Numbered from the stretch's first letter, positions 48,221-59,133 are shown. The stretch is 64,000 nucleotides of DNA from Isoetes taiwanensis (GCA_021234155.1 JAJEKV010000083.1:2690241-2754240); one strand, 5' to 3'. Translations and numbers: made by a program. Notes: generated from the sequence alone by a model not told the origin.

Positions 48221-48825
48221 CTTGGCACTAGTGCACATAAAAATAGATCTTTTATGCAATGACTTGGATAATTTAATCCTCCATACTTGTTTGAAGAAAA
48301 ATGTGCACTTTCTCTTTCTAGCTTAGCTTTTAGAGAGAGAGGATGATCTTAGACCATGGAAGTAGCCAATTTTGGTGGGGATTTTGCTTTTTTCAAAGGT
48401 GGTAAATCTATAATGGGTGTGTGATGCATGTATAGTGTGTTTTGACTCGAAAAAAGACTCTTTGCCAACTTGGGTTAAGGAAAATGATGATGAGGCATGA
48501 AGATATGAGTTATGAAGCATGTATAGTGTTCATGGATGGGATTGAGGTGGTAGGATCATGTAAGAAGTCTTGGGAAATAGAACTCATGCCAAAATGATTT
48601 GGAACTAGCCACATACCAAAGAATCTTGAGGGGTCTTTCAAACTTCAATCTTGAGGGGTCTTCCAAACTCCAAACTCAAATTCACTTGCTTGAATTTTAT
48701 CCGCCTTGGTACACTTGCATGATATCCAAATGAATGTCCTTCCCTTGGTTCTTCAACAAAGATGTCAACTTGTGATCTTCAAAGATGGGAGTCTTCAAAC
48801 TTCTAGCTCTTGCACACATATATTA
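48221..48825. other. Non-coding spacer
   Basis: A duplicated CAATCTTGAGGGGTCTT piece lies near 48,622-48,670. Otherwise nothing is supported. Confidence 0.4.
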
Positions 48826-48829
48826 GTCA

Positions 48830-50106
48830 AATGTTAGACGAAGATGTGACAATTGTCTGCATTGCTCTTCTATACTGCCAAAATGTGACAGCATCATGCC
48901 AAACAAAGAAGGATAGGCTGGTCCCCCAACCTCTGGTTATGCACATGAGTTCCCTAAAGTTCTTGATGGTTGCCAATGTGGAAGTACAGATGTTGCTGAT
49001 GCATTCATACGTCCAAAGGGCATCCTTCTCATTGCAAAAGTTCCCCATGGTGTGATGAAAGAAGTCTTGGGTTGATCCTCTTCTCTAATGCTGATCTGGT
49101 TGAATCCTGAGAAGCCATCTAGGAAAGAACACACCTCTTTACCTGCAACAACATGCAAAACTTCCCCCAAGAAAGGTAAGAGACAACAATCCTTGATAGT
49201 TGCCTTGTTTAGATCCCTATAGTCAATGTATATTCTAATTGTTTTGTTCTTTTTTTTTCCACCAATACTATGTAGGACAACCATTCTGGATTTACTATCT
49301 CCGATATCACACCAGCATCCTTCATTTTGTACAATTCTTCTTTGATTAGGCTAAGTAAAGATGCATTTATCCTCCTTAGTTTCTGCATGACAGGCTTCAT
49401 GCCTTCTTTAATCTTGATTTCAAATTTACACACACATCTTTATCAACACCAATCAGTTCATTATAGTCCCAAGCAAATACATCTTTCCATTCATCAAAGA
49501 ATTTAGCAACAGAAGACCCATCTTCTTCTCTAAACAAATCACTAACATATAGGACTCTATCTTGACCATTTTTTTGAACTTTTACTTCTTTTACGTGCTT
49601 TTCTTCACTTGTATTTATGACTCAGATTGGGTAAAGCTGCTGTAAATCATCTTTTTCCAAGTCCTCTTTTATTGCTCCTTCAGCTAAGTGTTCAAGTAGA
49701 ACACTCCTACATAGTGCATCAGCCTCACAATTTTGCTCTCTTGGCATATGGCATAACTTCCATGACTTGAAGCTTGCTAATTCTTCCAATGCCTTATCTC
49801 TTAGTAAGATCATATTCTCATTTTTGGCACGATATTCTCCTAAGACCACGTCTACAAACCAATTGTGAATCACCAAAAATAGCAATGCTACTAGATGCTT
49901 GGCTTCTTGCAAACCTGAGAGCTTTATATTCAGCCATGTTAAAGGTAATATTAGGGAAAATCCTACCTACTTTAGCCAATAATCTATTGGAATGATCTTT
50001 GAGAATAGCAGCAGAAGAAGCAACACTTAACCTTTTAGATACTCCTCTATCAAACCATAAAAAAGCAAAGCTTTCACCTTCAGAAATCTTGATCTCCATG
50101 GACATC
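48830..50106 (-). pseudogene. Ty3/gypsy-like fragment: RNase H domain upstream of reverse transcriptase
   Basis: Read on the minus strand. 50,106-49,640 gives an RNase H fold: FLWFDRG, AAILKDHSNRLLAKVGRIFP, NMAEYKAL and IAIFGDSQLV, then after a frameshift near 49,860 LGEYRAKNENM and MPREQNCEADAL. The acidic positions of FDRG, AEY, GDS and EAD correspond to the RNase H active-site blocks. After one in-frame TGA at about 49,620 the same frame continues through a pre-RT linker (FFDEWKDVFAWDYNELIGV). The reverse transcriptase N-half follows: GVISEIVNPEWLSYIVLVEKK, IDYRDLNKATIKDC, FLDGFSGFNQISI and FITPWGTFAMRRMPFG. It breaks off before the YxDD block near 48,940. No gag, integrase or LTR was found. 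It abuts the C-terminus of the kinase gene with no gap. Confidence 0.8.
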
Positions 50107-51668
50107 AATTTGTTGATACACTTTCAATTGCCACACTTCCTCACACATCTCAATAGTAAGGACTTCTTCCATGATTTTCCACACTTCCTCACATATCTCT
50201 TGAAACGTCGGACGAACAGCAACGATATCTTCCCAACATTGACGAATCAAATCCTTGAGGCGGACAGGAATCTCCTTTCTGTTAAGTTGTTCCATCATTT
50301 GCCTCTTATTTTTCCCATTAAAACGAAATCCGATAAGGAGTTCGCAGCATATTATGCCAAAACTAAAGACGTCCACCTTCCTAGAGTAGTTAGATTGATC
50401 TTCCTCATCTGTTTTCATTTCCGGAGCCATGTATGCTCGTGTTCCTTGTTGAGAATGAATACCCGTCAAAAAGCCTGCTTTAGAAACCCCAAAGTCTGCT
50501 AACTTAATAAGATAACTTCCATCATCTAGGTCCCTTTCTGATGATGAACAAGGTAGAAATATATTTAGGGTCGCTTAATCGACAAGTCTCATCTTACATT
50601 GCCTCTTTCTTTAATCAAAATATTGCCCGGTTTCAAATCTCTATGAATTATATTTTTAGTATGCAGATACTTCACTGCTTTTGCAATTTGTAGTGTAATG
50701 TCAACTGACTGCAAAAGAGTATTTACTTTTCCGTCTTTTGCTTTTTGGTCCATAAGTGTTCCCAGATCTACACTCATCAGTTCTAATACAAGCCATCTTT
50801 CAGTTTGTTTAGACTCATACTTTCCAGTGTTCGTAATCGAATTATGTGCACAATGACCAAGTATTTGCACAATATGAGGGTCGTCAGAACTGTTAAGTAC
50901 ATTAAATTCGGTACTGAAGCGTTCCTCATTAGACTCTTTTTTTTTACAGCCACGGCAAACTTGCACCATCTTGCCAGCCAGGCCTCCCCATGGTTTACAT
51001 CCCCCAATTTGTTCCTAAGGGTTAATTCCTTGATGTCAATGCAGGGCCTATCTGGGAAAGTCCCAATGTCACTTCTTAACTTTGGGATTAATGCATTGAC
51101 AACATAATCATGAGAAAAGTTTCTAAGTGGTTTAGCTTATAATGGCCACCACGAATTACATTCGTGAGACTCTAATATTTGTAGCAATGCATCCTTGTCG
51201 GCTTCATGGGCTTCTATAAGCTCACTCTTGAAGTCTCTAAGCTCAACACTCTCTAGGTGTAAAAATCTTTTTATCATGTTGTGATATCTCGTCACATCAT
51301 CGATAATCTCACAAAATGTCTTTAAACTCCCTAGAATTGTCAAAAGCAGACCTGGAAAATCCTGGGATGTGCAAACTTGAACGATTTGGATGCTGGAATT
51401 CAAAACTCTAGATAGTTGTATTCCTGCTGCAGTGTAACGCGAGTTTGTTGCCTCTGTTTTAAGAGGAGCATACCATTGCTTAGCATCCTTTGCCACTATA
51501 TCCACCACAGATTTAAGAACAAGGCATTGGTTTTTGTAAATCAACTCCTTCTTCTTCTTCTTCTTCAGGGCGTAGTATGTTTTCTATCTTGGAAGGAAAG
51601 GCAACTAAATCTTCAACCCATTTGTGGGATTTGATGTTTTCCTTCAAGCCTAGACCCAAAATATCCAT
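50080..51668 (-). pseudogene. Protein kinase with helical N-terminal domain, disrupted by small indels
   Basis: The minus strand encodes a Ser/Thr/Tyr-kinase-like protein. N-terminal part (51,668-51,137): MDILGLGLKENIKSHKW, an acidic run at a CTT microsatellite where the frame shifts, then about 130 helical residues (VVDIVAKDAKQW ... LRDFKSELIEAHEADKDALLQ). Kinase part: a glycine-loop-like LGDVNHGEAWLARW, FAVAVKK with the ATP-binding Lys, a frameshift at a nine-A run near 50,942, IVQILGHC, IIHRDLKPGNILI (catalytic loop), IKLADFGVSK (metal-binding Asp, near 50,510), GTRAYMAPEM, DVFSFGIICCELLIG and CWEDIVAVRPTF (subdomain XI Arg). All key catalytic residues are present. An intron seems to separate HRD and DFG exons, with a GTAAGA donor at about 50,597. 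The layout (helical N-terminus plus kinase) resembles plant MLKL-like or other cytoplasmic kinases; which one is open. It could be a working gene if the two indels are sequence errors. Confidence 0.75.
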
Positions 51669-52123
51669 TTTACGTCACTAGAAAACTTCTAAGGGGATGC
51701 CTATCTATGGAAAAATGGACATTTTGCATAGAGCGTAGCACTTAGCTTGGAAGATCTAAGCTCATGTAAAAGCATCGCCATAGTTTTGTTCGTATAGCTA
51801 AGCAAAAAAAAATCATTCAATACAAGGGCCCGGCCTCCAAAACTGTCTGCAACAAGAAAAACAAGGTCAAAAGAAAAAATTGCTTGCATGCAAATAACTT
51901 ATTTCCAGATTGAATGATACCATATCCTAAGCAAAAAAAACTCTTCAAAATAGCTCCTCTTGAAACTACAAAATAAAAAACCTCACTAAGTGAACGAAAA
52001 TCAGCAAAGGAATAGCTAAAAATCAAACAAAACCTGATCTTCCTACTCTAACTTTGGCGGCAAACATAAACAAGAAAAATCGAGAAAGCAGAACTTGTAC
52101 TACTAGAAAATCATGGAGCGCCT

Positions 52124-52445
52124 TCATTCGAGAAGAGAAGTTCGCCAAAGGACGAGGCGGCACGACAGTCTTGGCAGCTTCTGCTTGCTTAGCTTCCTCG
52201 TTTCGGATTTAATGTTCTTTAGTACTTGATTACGAACTCTGCAATCCAAAGTTTTAATGTTCTTTAATACTTGATCGCGAAGTCTGCAATCAAGCAGTTG
52301 TGAGAAAAAATACATATCACATTCTCTCTGATATCCCTTATCCCCATATGTGCAATTTTTTGACATCAATTTCTTCGCCCCATTAAATTTTTCATCAAGA
52401 ATTTGTTTGCCACTTCCAATGGTCCAAACCGAGTATATGGTTGCA
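52124..52445 (-). other. Possible upstream exon of the kinase gene, unrecognised
   Basis: A minus-strand frame gives about 100 residues (WTIGSGKQILDEKFNGAKKL ... CTYGDKGYQRECDMYFFSQL). It contains a 17-residue tandem repeat LLDCRLRDQVLKNIK / TLDCRVRNQVLKNIK encoded by a 48-base duplication at about 52,208-52,305. It lies 450 bases upstream of the kinase N-terminus on the same strand. No domain is recognised. The link to the kinase is by position only. Confidence 0.4.
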
Positions 52446-53231
52446 GGATGCTTTTTTTCTGTTTCAGTTAAATGATTATTAAGTGATTGCGATGACTATG
52501 TTGTGTGGAAAAAATAATGCTCTGCGAGAGAATGGTCTGCTGAAATCTCTAATGAATTTCAGGAGCCTTAATCTAGCCTTAATCTGTGAGTGTTGTGTTT
52601 GGCTAACAAGAAATGCAAATGGAATTAATAAACAAATGGAATTAAAATAGAAAATCTAAAGTGAAACTGTTTGAGTTCAGGGTTCAAAAAAAGTGAGGTT
52701 AACCATACATTTTTGTCCTACAAAATTTACCAATGTTTAGATGATGTTGACATAAGTAGGACATTTTGTCCTAAAAAAAAAAGATCTAATTGGACTTTGT
52801 CCTATTAGTTTTTGAAGAGGAGTCTTTTTAAGTGGAGAGGGATTTTCTTTTAGTGCATATATTTTATTTCATGTAATTTATCTTAAATATACATAGGAAT
52901 TCACCTTTTAAATATTAACCAAACAAAAAAAGTTAAGTTACCTTCGCTTTTAAATAAAATCAAATTTTTTTTTGGACCCTCTCATTTTTCCTTTTTTCCC
53001 TTTTCGATTTTTCGACCTATGTGACTTTTCTGAGTAGCATACAACAGCGTTATCTTTGCTGAGGAATTTTTTAAGGAAATTGGACTTTGTCCTACTAATT
53101 TGCCCTACTATTTTTGCATTGGATTGGACATGTCTTGCTGAAATTTGAGATGTGCTATTTATTTCAAAAATAAAAGGATTTTTATTTACCTTATTTTTTA
53201 TAAAATTTCGAACCCTGTTGACGTTAAAATA

Positions 53232-53277
<46 letters not shown>

Positions 53278-53443
53278 GCTTGGTTCCTGTAGGAAGATGA
53301 GATAGAAAGATTAAAAGAAAAAAAAGAAAACAAACAATAACAATTAAAGCTAAGGATCGAAATACATCTGTGCATTTGCTGCCGGAATCCCAATAGCTTT
53401 TTCTAGATCTGCCACACCTGTTTCCCTAAATCACAAACCCTAT
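52446..53443. other. AT-rich intergenic stretch with a (CTAT)n microsatellite
   Basis: About 46 bases of perfect CTAT/ATCT repeat lie at 53,232-53,277. The phrase TTGGACTTTGTCCTA appears near 52,790 and again near 53,080. No gene is supported. Confidence 0.55.
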
Positions 53444-53722
53444 TTGCTTGAAGTAAGCCAGCAAAAATCAGAGATAAGAAAAGGATTAGATTCTTCTTCT
53501 TCTGCCTGCCGTGATCCTCTGGCGCCGCCCTATTTGAAGCCGGATTCGTGCGTGGGCACCAAGCATTCACCAGGCATTCCCTGTTCTGAGTCTACTCCCG
53601 CTTCTATCTTTGCCCCAAACACTGAGAAAATGCAAAACTCTGTTTTTAAGTCAAAAAGTCGCACGAAACCGTCAAAAAATCCTTCTGCACCATCTACAGC
53701 CTGCATCTACAATTGGTGCTAA
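53444..53722 (+). CDS. Hypothetical Ser/Pro-rich ORF, 92 codons
   Basis: Begins MLEVSQQKSEIRKGLDSSSS and ends CIYNWC. It is richer in G and C than its flanks and has protein-like codon variety, but no domain or signal peptide is recognisable. It could be the first exon of an otherwise lost gene, or noise. The start is taken at a TTG or upstream codon by the frame; no proper ATG context was found, so the true start is unknown. Confidence 0.2.
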   Translation: MLEVSQQKSEIRKGLDSSSSACRDPLAPPYLKPDSCVGTKHSPGIPCSESTPASIFAPNTEKMQNSVFKSKSRTKPSKNPSAPSTACIYNWC

Positions 53723-53941
53723 TTTATAAATTGACGGACGAATGATTGTGGCACCGCTTCTCCTTGCTTGTTAAGACCTTCCTCGATTCGGAGAAAGTTT
53801 GAATTTTTTTTCCCTTTTAAAGTTCCGATGATGGGCGCCTATCATTAGTTAACGCATGTGTCATAAATTGACAGGCCATTTGGATAATGGTTATATTTTT
53901 AGCCCTTTAATGGAATTTATATTCTGTATTAATGACATTTC

Positions 53942-54687
53942 AACAAAATTTGGACTTATTCAGATATAATAGATAACACTTCAAGAATGCCATTATAAGA
54001 ATATATGTATTGTGTGATTCTTCTTGATTGTTATAATTTTTATAAGTTTATCTTTAAATTAAAACTATAATGGTTATCAAAGAATAAACTTGATTTTTCA
54101 AACTAATTTTTATTTGAATCTATTTAGAATTAGACATTTCAAGAATATAAAATTTTCAATTTTTATTGATTTAACAGATTCAAGATTTAGTAATCATGAT
54201 AATTAAATGAAATGTGATGGTTTGATAAGCGATTGACTTAAAACTACTATTAGAATTTCCCAATTTACAAACTTTTACACTTTTAAAAATACTTTAAGGA
54301 AGGGTTTAGGTTGAAATTAATTAAATAATATAAAGTTATTGGTTTGATAATAACTATTGAATAATTTATTATTGATGAAATAAAATATATTTTATTCAAA
54401 CATAAACGTAATCATTTAATTAATTTCAATGTAAAACTTTCTTTAAATATTTAAAAAAAAATAGCATTTTAATTATACAGGGTTATTTTAGATGAAAATT
54501 TAATTGTAAATAGATGGAACCAAGAATTAGTTTAGAAAGCAACTTTAAACTTTTTTAAGTATCATATTTTATATCTAAAGATAAACAGAACAAATTATTA
54601 AAATCAATAAAAGCTAAAAATACATATAATATTATCATGGCATCCTTGAAGTACATTTATTAGATTTGAATAAGTCCAAATTTTGTT
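53942..54687. mobile_element. Foldback MITE, about 750 bp
   Basis: The left end AACAAAATTTGGACTTATTCA at 53,942 is repeated in reverse complement at the right end (54,667-54,687). The inverted match continues inward with moderate divergence (CTTCAAGAATGCCAT versus CTTCAAGGATGCCAT, TTTATCTTTA on both arms). Near the centre (54,315-54,425) the sequence is self-complementary again (GAAATTAATTAAAT). It is very AT-rich with no ORF. No clear target-site duplication was seen, so the superfamily is not assigned. Confidence 0.75.
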
Positions 54688-55850
54688 ATGCCCATGGTTG
54701 GTGGGCTTTGTTAAATATGCAAAAGTCGAGTTTCAAAAGTAGCAATTACTATAACAAAAATATGTTCTAACATTGATGGAGTTGAACCTTTTAAAAAAAC
54801 TATAAAAAAATAGAAAATTCCCACCTTCAATGGGCATTCCATGTATTTGTACACATGAAGAGTGTGTGTCCATGAGTGTTATTGGTGTAAGGCGTTTTGG
54901 TATTACCGTGTTACCTACTTGTAAATTTGAGAATGTATATCAAACTTGCTTCATATTTAAACATTGTATAATAGTAATAGTGCCCAGCATTGCTGGGCAT
55001 ATATTGGCAATATAAGGTCAAAGGGGGTTATGCACTCAGATCAAAATCCTCCCCACCACTACGTCATCTAGGGGATCTAGAAGCTCGGCATTGTCGGCGT
55101 ATAAGTACCATTCTATTGTAAGCAACCATGAACTTGTAGACAAATGTAAATTGTTGCATGTTTGAGTTTCATATATGAAAGTGGTCGTATTATATGGTTG
55201 TTGTAGTTAAATGTATGCATAAACCAATGGTTGCATTAGATATAACTTTGAACTATACACATATTTTTGTATTTTATAGTTGATCTCAACGCCAATAATG
55301 TTGTGCTGTACTCAAGTTCAAATTTGTTTATGTTGAATTGCTAGTGGACATTTTCTCTTATTGTGGTTGATCCAATTGTTAGTAATTCTGTGTTGTTTGC
55401 AAATCAGAAGAACCTGACACTGAATGCAAGTTGATTCATTGCTTCTGTTATCTGAAGTTTTCTCCTCCCATTCCTACAATCACCATGCTTAAAGATAAAT
55501 GATCAATTTATGGATCAACCTATTTATGCTGAAACGTAAATAGCCACATGTATTGCAAAAGGATTTAAGATACAAACCCATGTAATAAAAGGTGCATGAT
55601 AGCATTCCAAGTGCTTTTGTTGCTAGCAGCTGCATTGCCATTTTTTATATCAGAAAGGGAAATATCCTTGCTAGATAAGGACATTCAAGTCTGTTAAATT
55701 GGATAGCAAACCAAACACACTGAAGGGTCAAGTTTCCTTCAGCAACTAACAACAGCAAATACTTGAAGCATTGGTACAAAATAATAGTTAGATGTCCCTA
55801 TCTTTGATGTGAGCTTGCTCTCTGGGTGTAAAATCGCGAGTGGGGTACAA
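54688..55850. other. AT-rich intergenic stretch
   Basis: No gene supported. A 61-codon plus-strand ORF at 54,830 has no domain. Confidence 0.4.
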
Positions 55851-55851
55851 C

Positions 55852-55949
55852 TTTTGGCGAAGCGTTTAAAAAAGCACTTTAAGTGCTGAAACTCGCGGAC
55901 GTCGAAGCCCGTCACACCCTTCTCCCTCCTTTTCCCCTGGGCGCGAAAA
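55852..55949 (+). promoter_or_regulatory. Two E2F-like promoter sites
   Basis: CTTTTGGCG near 55,852 and GGGCGCGAAAA at 55,939-55,949 (reverse complement TTTTCGCGCCC) fit the E2F/DP consensus TTTSSCGC. They lie within about 140 bases upstream of the first ATG of the next locus (55,974). If real, they would suggest S-phase expression. Short motifs like these also occur by chance. Confidence 0.35.
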
Positions 55950-55973
55950 CTCAGATCAGTGTTTGACTGTTGA

Positions 55974-56213
55974 TGATGGAGGCATGGAGCGCGGATGATT
56001 TTGACAACATCAGAGGTCTGTGCAATTCGGGGGGTGAAGCCCCACGAGGAAGAAACTTGGTTGGAAAATAATGTCACGGATCGAGATTGGGAATCTGTTT
56101 GGACAAAGAAGTTGAACAAGGAAAAGATAAAATGGCACTGTGCAAATCTTCAAGAGAAGTTGGAAACACTCTACCGAAAAATCTACAAGAATTGTCACAA
56201 CAAAGAAGTAAGA
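55974..56213 (+). CDS. First-exon candidate of the RING/HAD locus, unrecognised
   Basis: Two overlapping frames are informative. One starts MMEAWSADDFDNIRGLCNSG at 55,974 and stops after about 30 codons. The other, open from 55,995, gives KPHEEETWLENN, DWESVWTKKLNKEKIKWHC and LQEKLETLYRKIYKNC and runs into GTAAG at about 56,211, which could be a splice donor. A one-base shift would join the two into one exon of about 80 residues with an amphipathic, helix-forming C-terminus. No family is recognised. Confidence 0.35.
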
Positions 56214-56820
56214 TAGTAATGGCGGCCCTTGCTTTTTGCGTTTAAAAATTGCACTAGATCAATAGTTGCACCCGAGGAACCTAAAAGTAAAATTGGGTCG
56301 CATTTTTTTGGCAATGCCAAAGACAAGTAAAAAAAAGCAGTGGATGTTGTAGCACATGTTAGGAAAACTGAAATGAAGGCAAAGCTAAAGGTGGTAATTT
56401 GGATCAAATGGGATCGGTTGCATGTGATGAAAACATAAATAGAGAATGCAAGATGGGAGATTGGAAAATCAGTTTTTACTTATCACAAAAGAATCTGGAA
56501 GGAGGGAAGTGAGTTGAAAGGCAATGAGAAGGCCTCCGGAAGTAGGAAAATGATGTTGGAAGAGGTGAGATTAGTTTAAGACAGGCCACAAATGATTTGG
56601 CTACAAAAGCGGGGAGGAGTTCAAGCTTAATCCAAACTGTGAGTTGGAGGCGAAATTAAAGATTTGGAAAGCGGTATCGGATGGAAACTTGGCGGGAACA
56701 AGGTACAAAAGCAATGAACCCTACATCCGTTTAATGAGCAGGTCAAATGTAAAATCAAACTTGAGGAGGAGTTAAAAGTTCTGAAAGAAGAACAGAGACA
56801 CGCATTTCTACATAAATAAT

Positions 56821-57186
56821 TTGTGGAAGCTGAAAATGGATACTCCTACAACATTTAGCATCTCTACTATTATACGAGATAAGTTGTTAGTGCAAGATCC
56901 ATTTTATACATGTGCAGCATGTGGTCTGGAATTCACTAAAGCTTACAGGTTAAGTTTAGCACTAAATTGCCAACATGAATATCATATAGCTTGTTGTTCG
57001 TTGTTGAGAGGAGGACAATGTATTCATGGTTGCCCTGGAAAGGTGCCAGAGGGTGTATTTGACGAGCTAGGTTTTGGCCATCTTGCAGGTGCTTCAAATA
57101 GTAAACCAAAAAAGGATGTGTTAATCCGTCCTGCAATTGAGGTCTCACCCTCACGGGGTTCAAAGAAGGACATTGGCTTCATTTGA
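56821..57186 (+). CDS. RING-H2-like zinc-finger ORF, 121 codons
   Basis: Begins MWKLKMDTPTTFSISTIIRD (first codon TTG in this frame; internal ATG codons follow). The segment C-AA-C-x13-C-Q-H-EY-H-IA-C-x10-C-x3-C supplies the metal ligands of a RING-H2 finger. The CxHxxHxxC core is canonical, while the last pair is CxxxC instead of CxxC. Proteins of this type are usually E3 ubiquitin ligases; that is a family inference. The frame ends in a charged tail and stop at 57,184. It sits 150 bases after purine-rich, broken frames and is followed on the same strand by more charged pieces and a phosphatase-like segment. It may be an exon of one decaying multi-domain gene. Confidence 0.5.
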   Translation: MWKLKMDTPTTFSISTIIRDKLLVQDPFYTCAACGLEFTKAYRLSLALNCQHEYHIACCSLLRGGQCIHGCPGKVPEGVFDELGFGHLAGASNSKPKKDVLIRPAIEVSPSRGSKKDIGFI

Positions 57187-57680
57187 AGATGCACAACACA
57201 AAGTCCTATAGGAGTACATTCAATTGTGGCCTGATTTGAATGTAACAGTGAGAACCACCACGGCCAAATCAAGAAAGCTGTCCAAGAAGCTATAGAAGAA
57301 GTTGTAAAACAAAGACCGGTTGTGGAAAAAGCAATGCAGACCCGAGTGTACACACTGAAGCACTTAAGGAAGTTGAGGGAGTAATTCCATTGGATGAGGA
57401 CAACTTGGGTGAATTTTTGTCAAAAGGAAAGGGCAGGAGAACAAAGAGGGGTAAGCTGGAGGATAGCAAAGAAGTTGAAGAAAGAGAACAAGAAGCAGCA
57501 CTGTGAAGGATGGGGAAGCGGTCTCAATCATGACACCACACCTATCAAAGTGTTTTCTGAAGAAAATGCAGAATCAGACCCTCAAGTTTCAGGTGGGCCT
57601 GATCTTCAACAAGTGATTGATGCCCTTACAAAACCTGGAAAGTCAGTGTGGGAAGTGCTGGCCAAGGCCACAACTTAGTG
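57187..57680 (+). pseudogene. Charged, frameshifted continuation of the RING locus
   Basis: Three frames alternate. EAIEEVVKQRPVVEKAMQTR is followed after a shift by EALKEVEGVIPLDEDNLGEF, LSKGKGRRTKRGKL and EDSKEVEEREQEAAL, then a third frame gives TPIKVFSEENAESDPQVSGG and ends KSVWEVLAKATT-stop at 57,678. The composition (KKEE-rich, helical, with a bipartite basic patch) suits a nuclear linker region. A T-rich, intron-like stretch ending GTGTAG at about 57,850 follows. Confidence 0.4.
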
Positions 57681-57852
57681 TTGCTTAAAACATTGAATAT
57701 TATTGATTTTCTTTTGTTGCAATCACTGTAGGATTACCGGTTTATTCATTAGGTCGAGAATCCCTTTGTTGATCTGAAAGGTTTCCACATTCAACCCATT
57801 TTTCATTTTCATCTTCATCTATTTATTCATGTAGTAATTCCTGTTGTGTAGG

Positions 57853-58469
57853 TATTCAGGATGTTCCAACGTACTAAATATTGATTTGGCAGCAAAAGAT
57901 AAACTCATTGTCTTGGAATCTAATGGTGTGTTGGTAAAAACTTTTGGTGCAAATGAACACATACGCTTGGAATCAGGATTGACAATGACATGCACTAGCA
58001 GAAAGAAAGTGATATTCCGACAAGAAACAGTGTTCTTCCTGAAGACTTTATTATAGAAGTGTTGTGTTGGTATATGGTCATCAATGCAACTCTCTAATGT
58101 GGAAGATGTGCTGCAAGTACTATGTCTATATTTGAGGGACATATTTCTATTCGTATGGGGACAGGAAAAATGTGTGAAGATCAGTTTTCCCCACCACGAC
58201 AAACTGGGTCGGTCATCATGATGAACCACTTGGGGAAAATATATGAGTCATACCCAAGATTCAAAGGTAAGACTTTGCTTCTTGATGATTCATTATACAA
58301 GTCTTACCTTAGCAGACCCACGAAACTTACGCTAGTACACGCATTCAAGATGGATGTGCATGATGAAGTGCTAACAGTACTCACCCCAAAGATAGAAGGA
58401 ATACTGCAGGCCAAGACTGAGGAAAAAATGAAGTTACTGGTGAAGAACACATACAAATGCATGCCCTGA
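57853..58469 (+). pseudogene. NIF/FCP1-type HAD phosphatase domain, broken
   Basis: The order of motifs matches the NLI-interacting-factor (FCP1-like) phosphatase fold. KLIVLESNGVLV lies at about 57,900 (motif I), RKKVIFR..TVFFLKTLL near 58,001, then after a frameshift VGIWSSMQLSNVEDVLQV near 58,070 (motif II region, WSS). Then after a further shift comes FKGKTLLLDDSLYKSYLSRP near 58,262 (motif III, DD) and an end resembling the family's C-terminal helix. In motif I the nucleophilic Asp of the usual LDLNG/LDLDG is replaced by Glu (LESNG), so even a restored protein would probably be inactive. The family acts on phosphoserines such as the RNA polymerase II CTD. A 3' UTR-like stretch with AATGAATATAAAAT and a 26-A run follows at 59,134. 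Confidence 0.65.
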
Positions 58470-59133
58470 CCTATGACAGATAGAAAGATTATGAAGTTAT
58501 GCTTGGAAAGACTTTCTGGAAAACAATTGCAGTTGTGCACCCTTGTGAATGAGGAATTGAAGAAGGTTTATGGTGATGAACATTGTTATCCTCTATTACT
58601 GTGATTAAGCCTGAGACATTTATGATTATTGGCCTGATTGTCATTTATTTAGGCCAAGAGTTGTAAGAGTTGGGTAATTATTTGTCTACATGTCCTTTTT
58701 CTGTTTCCTCCAGATTTTGGTTTATGTTTTACTCTTCCAGTTTGCAAAGGATGCTGAAAATCTTTCTTGGGCTTAATCTATATGTGGCCATTAAGGGTAA
58801 CAGAAGCTGCTACAGTTGGTCTAACAAATGGATCAGTTGTTGGAAACCATGGAGAGGTTAGGTATAGTAATTGGTTTTAGCAGAAGAAGGATGGTTTACC
58901 ACTATAGTATGTTGAAGCCGAAGAAGATGTTGAATGACTCCATTGGTAGTACTTAACTTGTCCATTCATTCTACTTTATGTTAGTAGTTTCTTATTTTTC
59001 CCTGGATCTTCTGGTTCCCCCTAGATATTCAGGGTTTTTTATGTGCTGGAATTCTTCCAATATGATTCTTATGGAATCATGTATGTGCTGTAACTTTATA
59101 TCATATGAATGAATATAAAATCTACCGTGCCTT
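58470..59133. other. 3' UTR-like sequence after the phosphatase segment
   Basis: No supported ORF; one short 63-codon frame at 58,670 lacks motifs. GAATGAATATAAAATC at about 59,107 could serve as a plant polyadenylation signal about 25 bases before the A tract. Confidence 0.4.

Noticed and set aside
55739-56119. 126-codon minus-strand ORF
   Set aside because: It overlaps the promoter and first exon of the plus-strand locus and has no domain; likely an antisense shadow.
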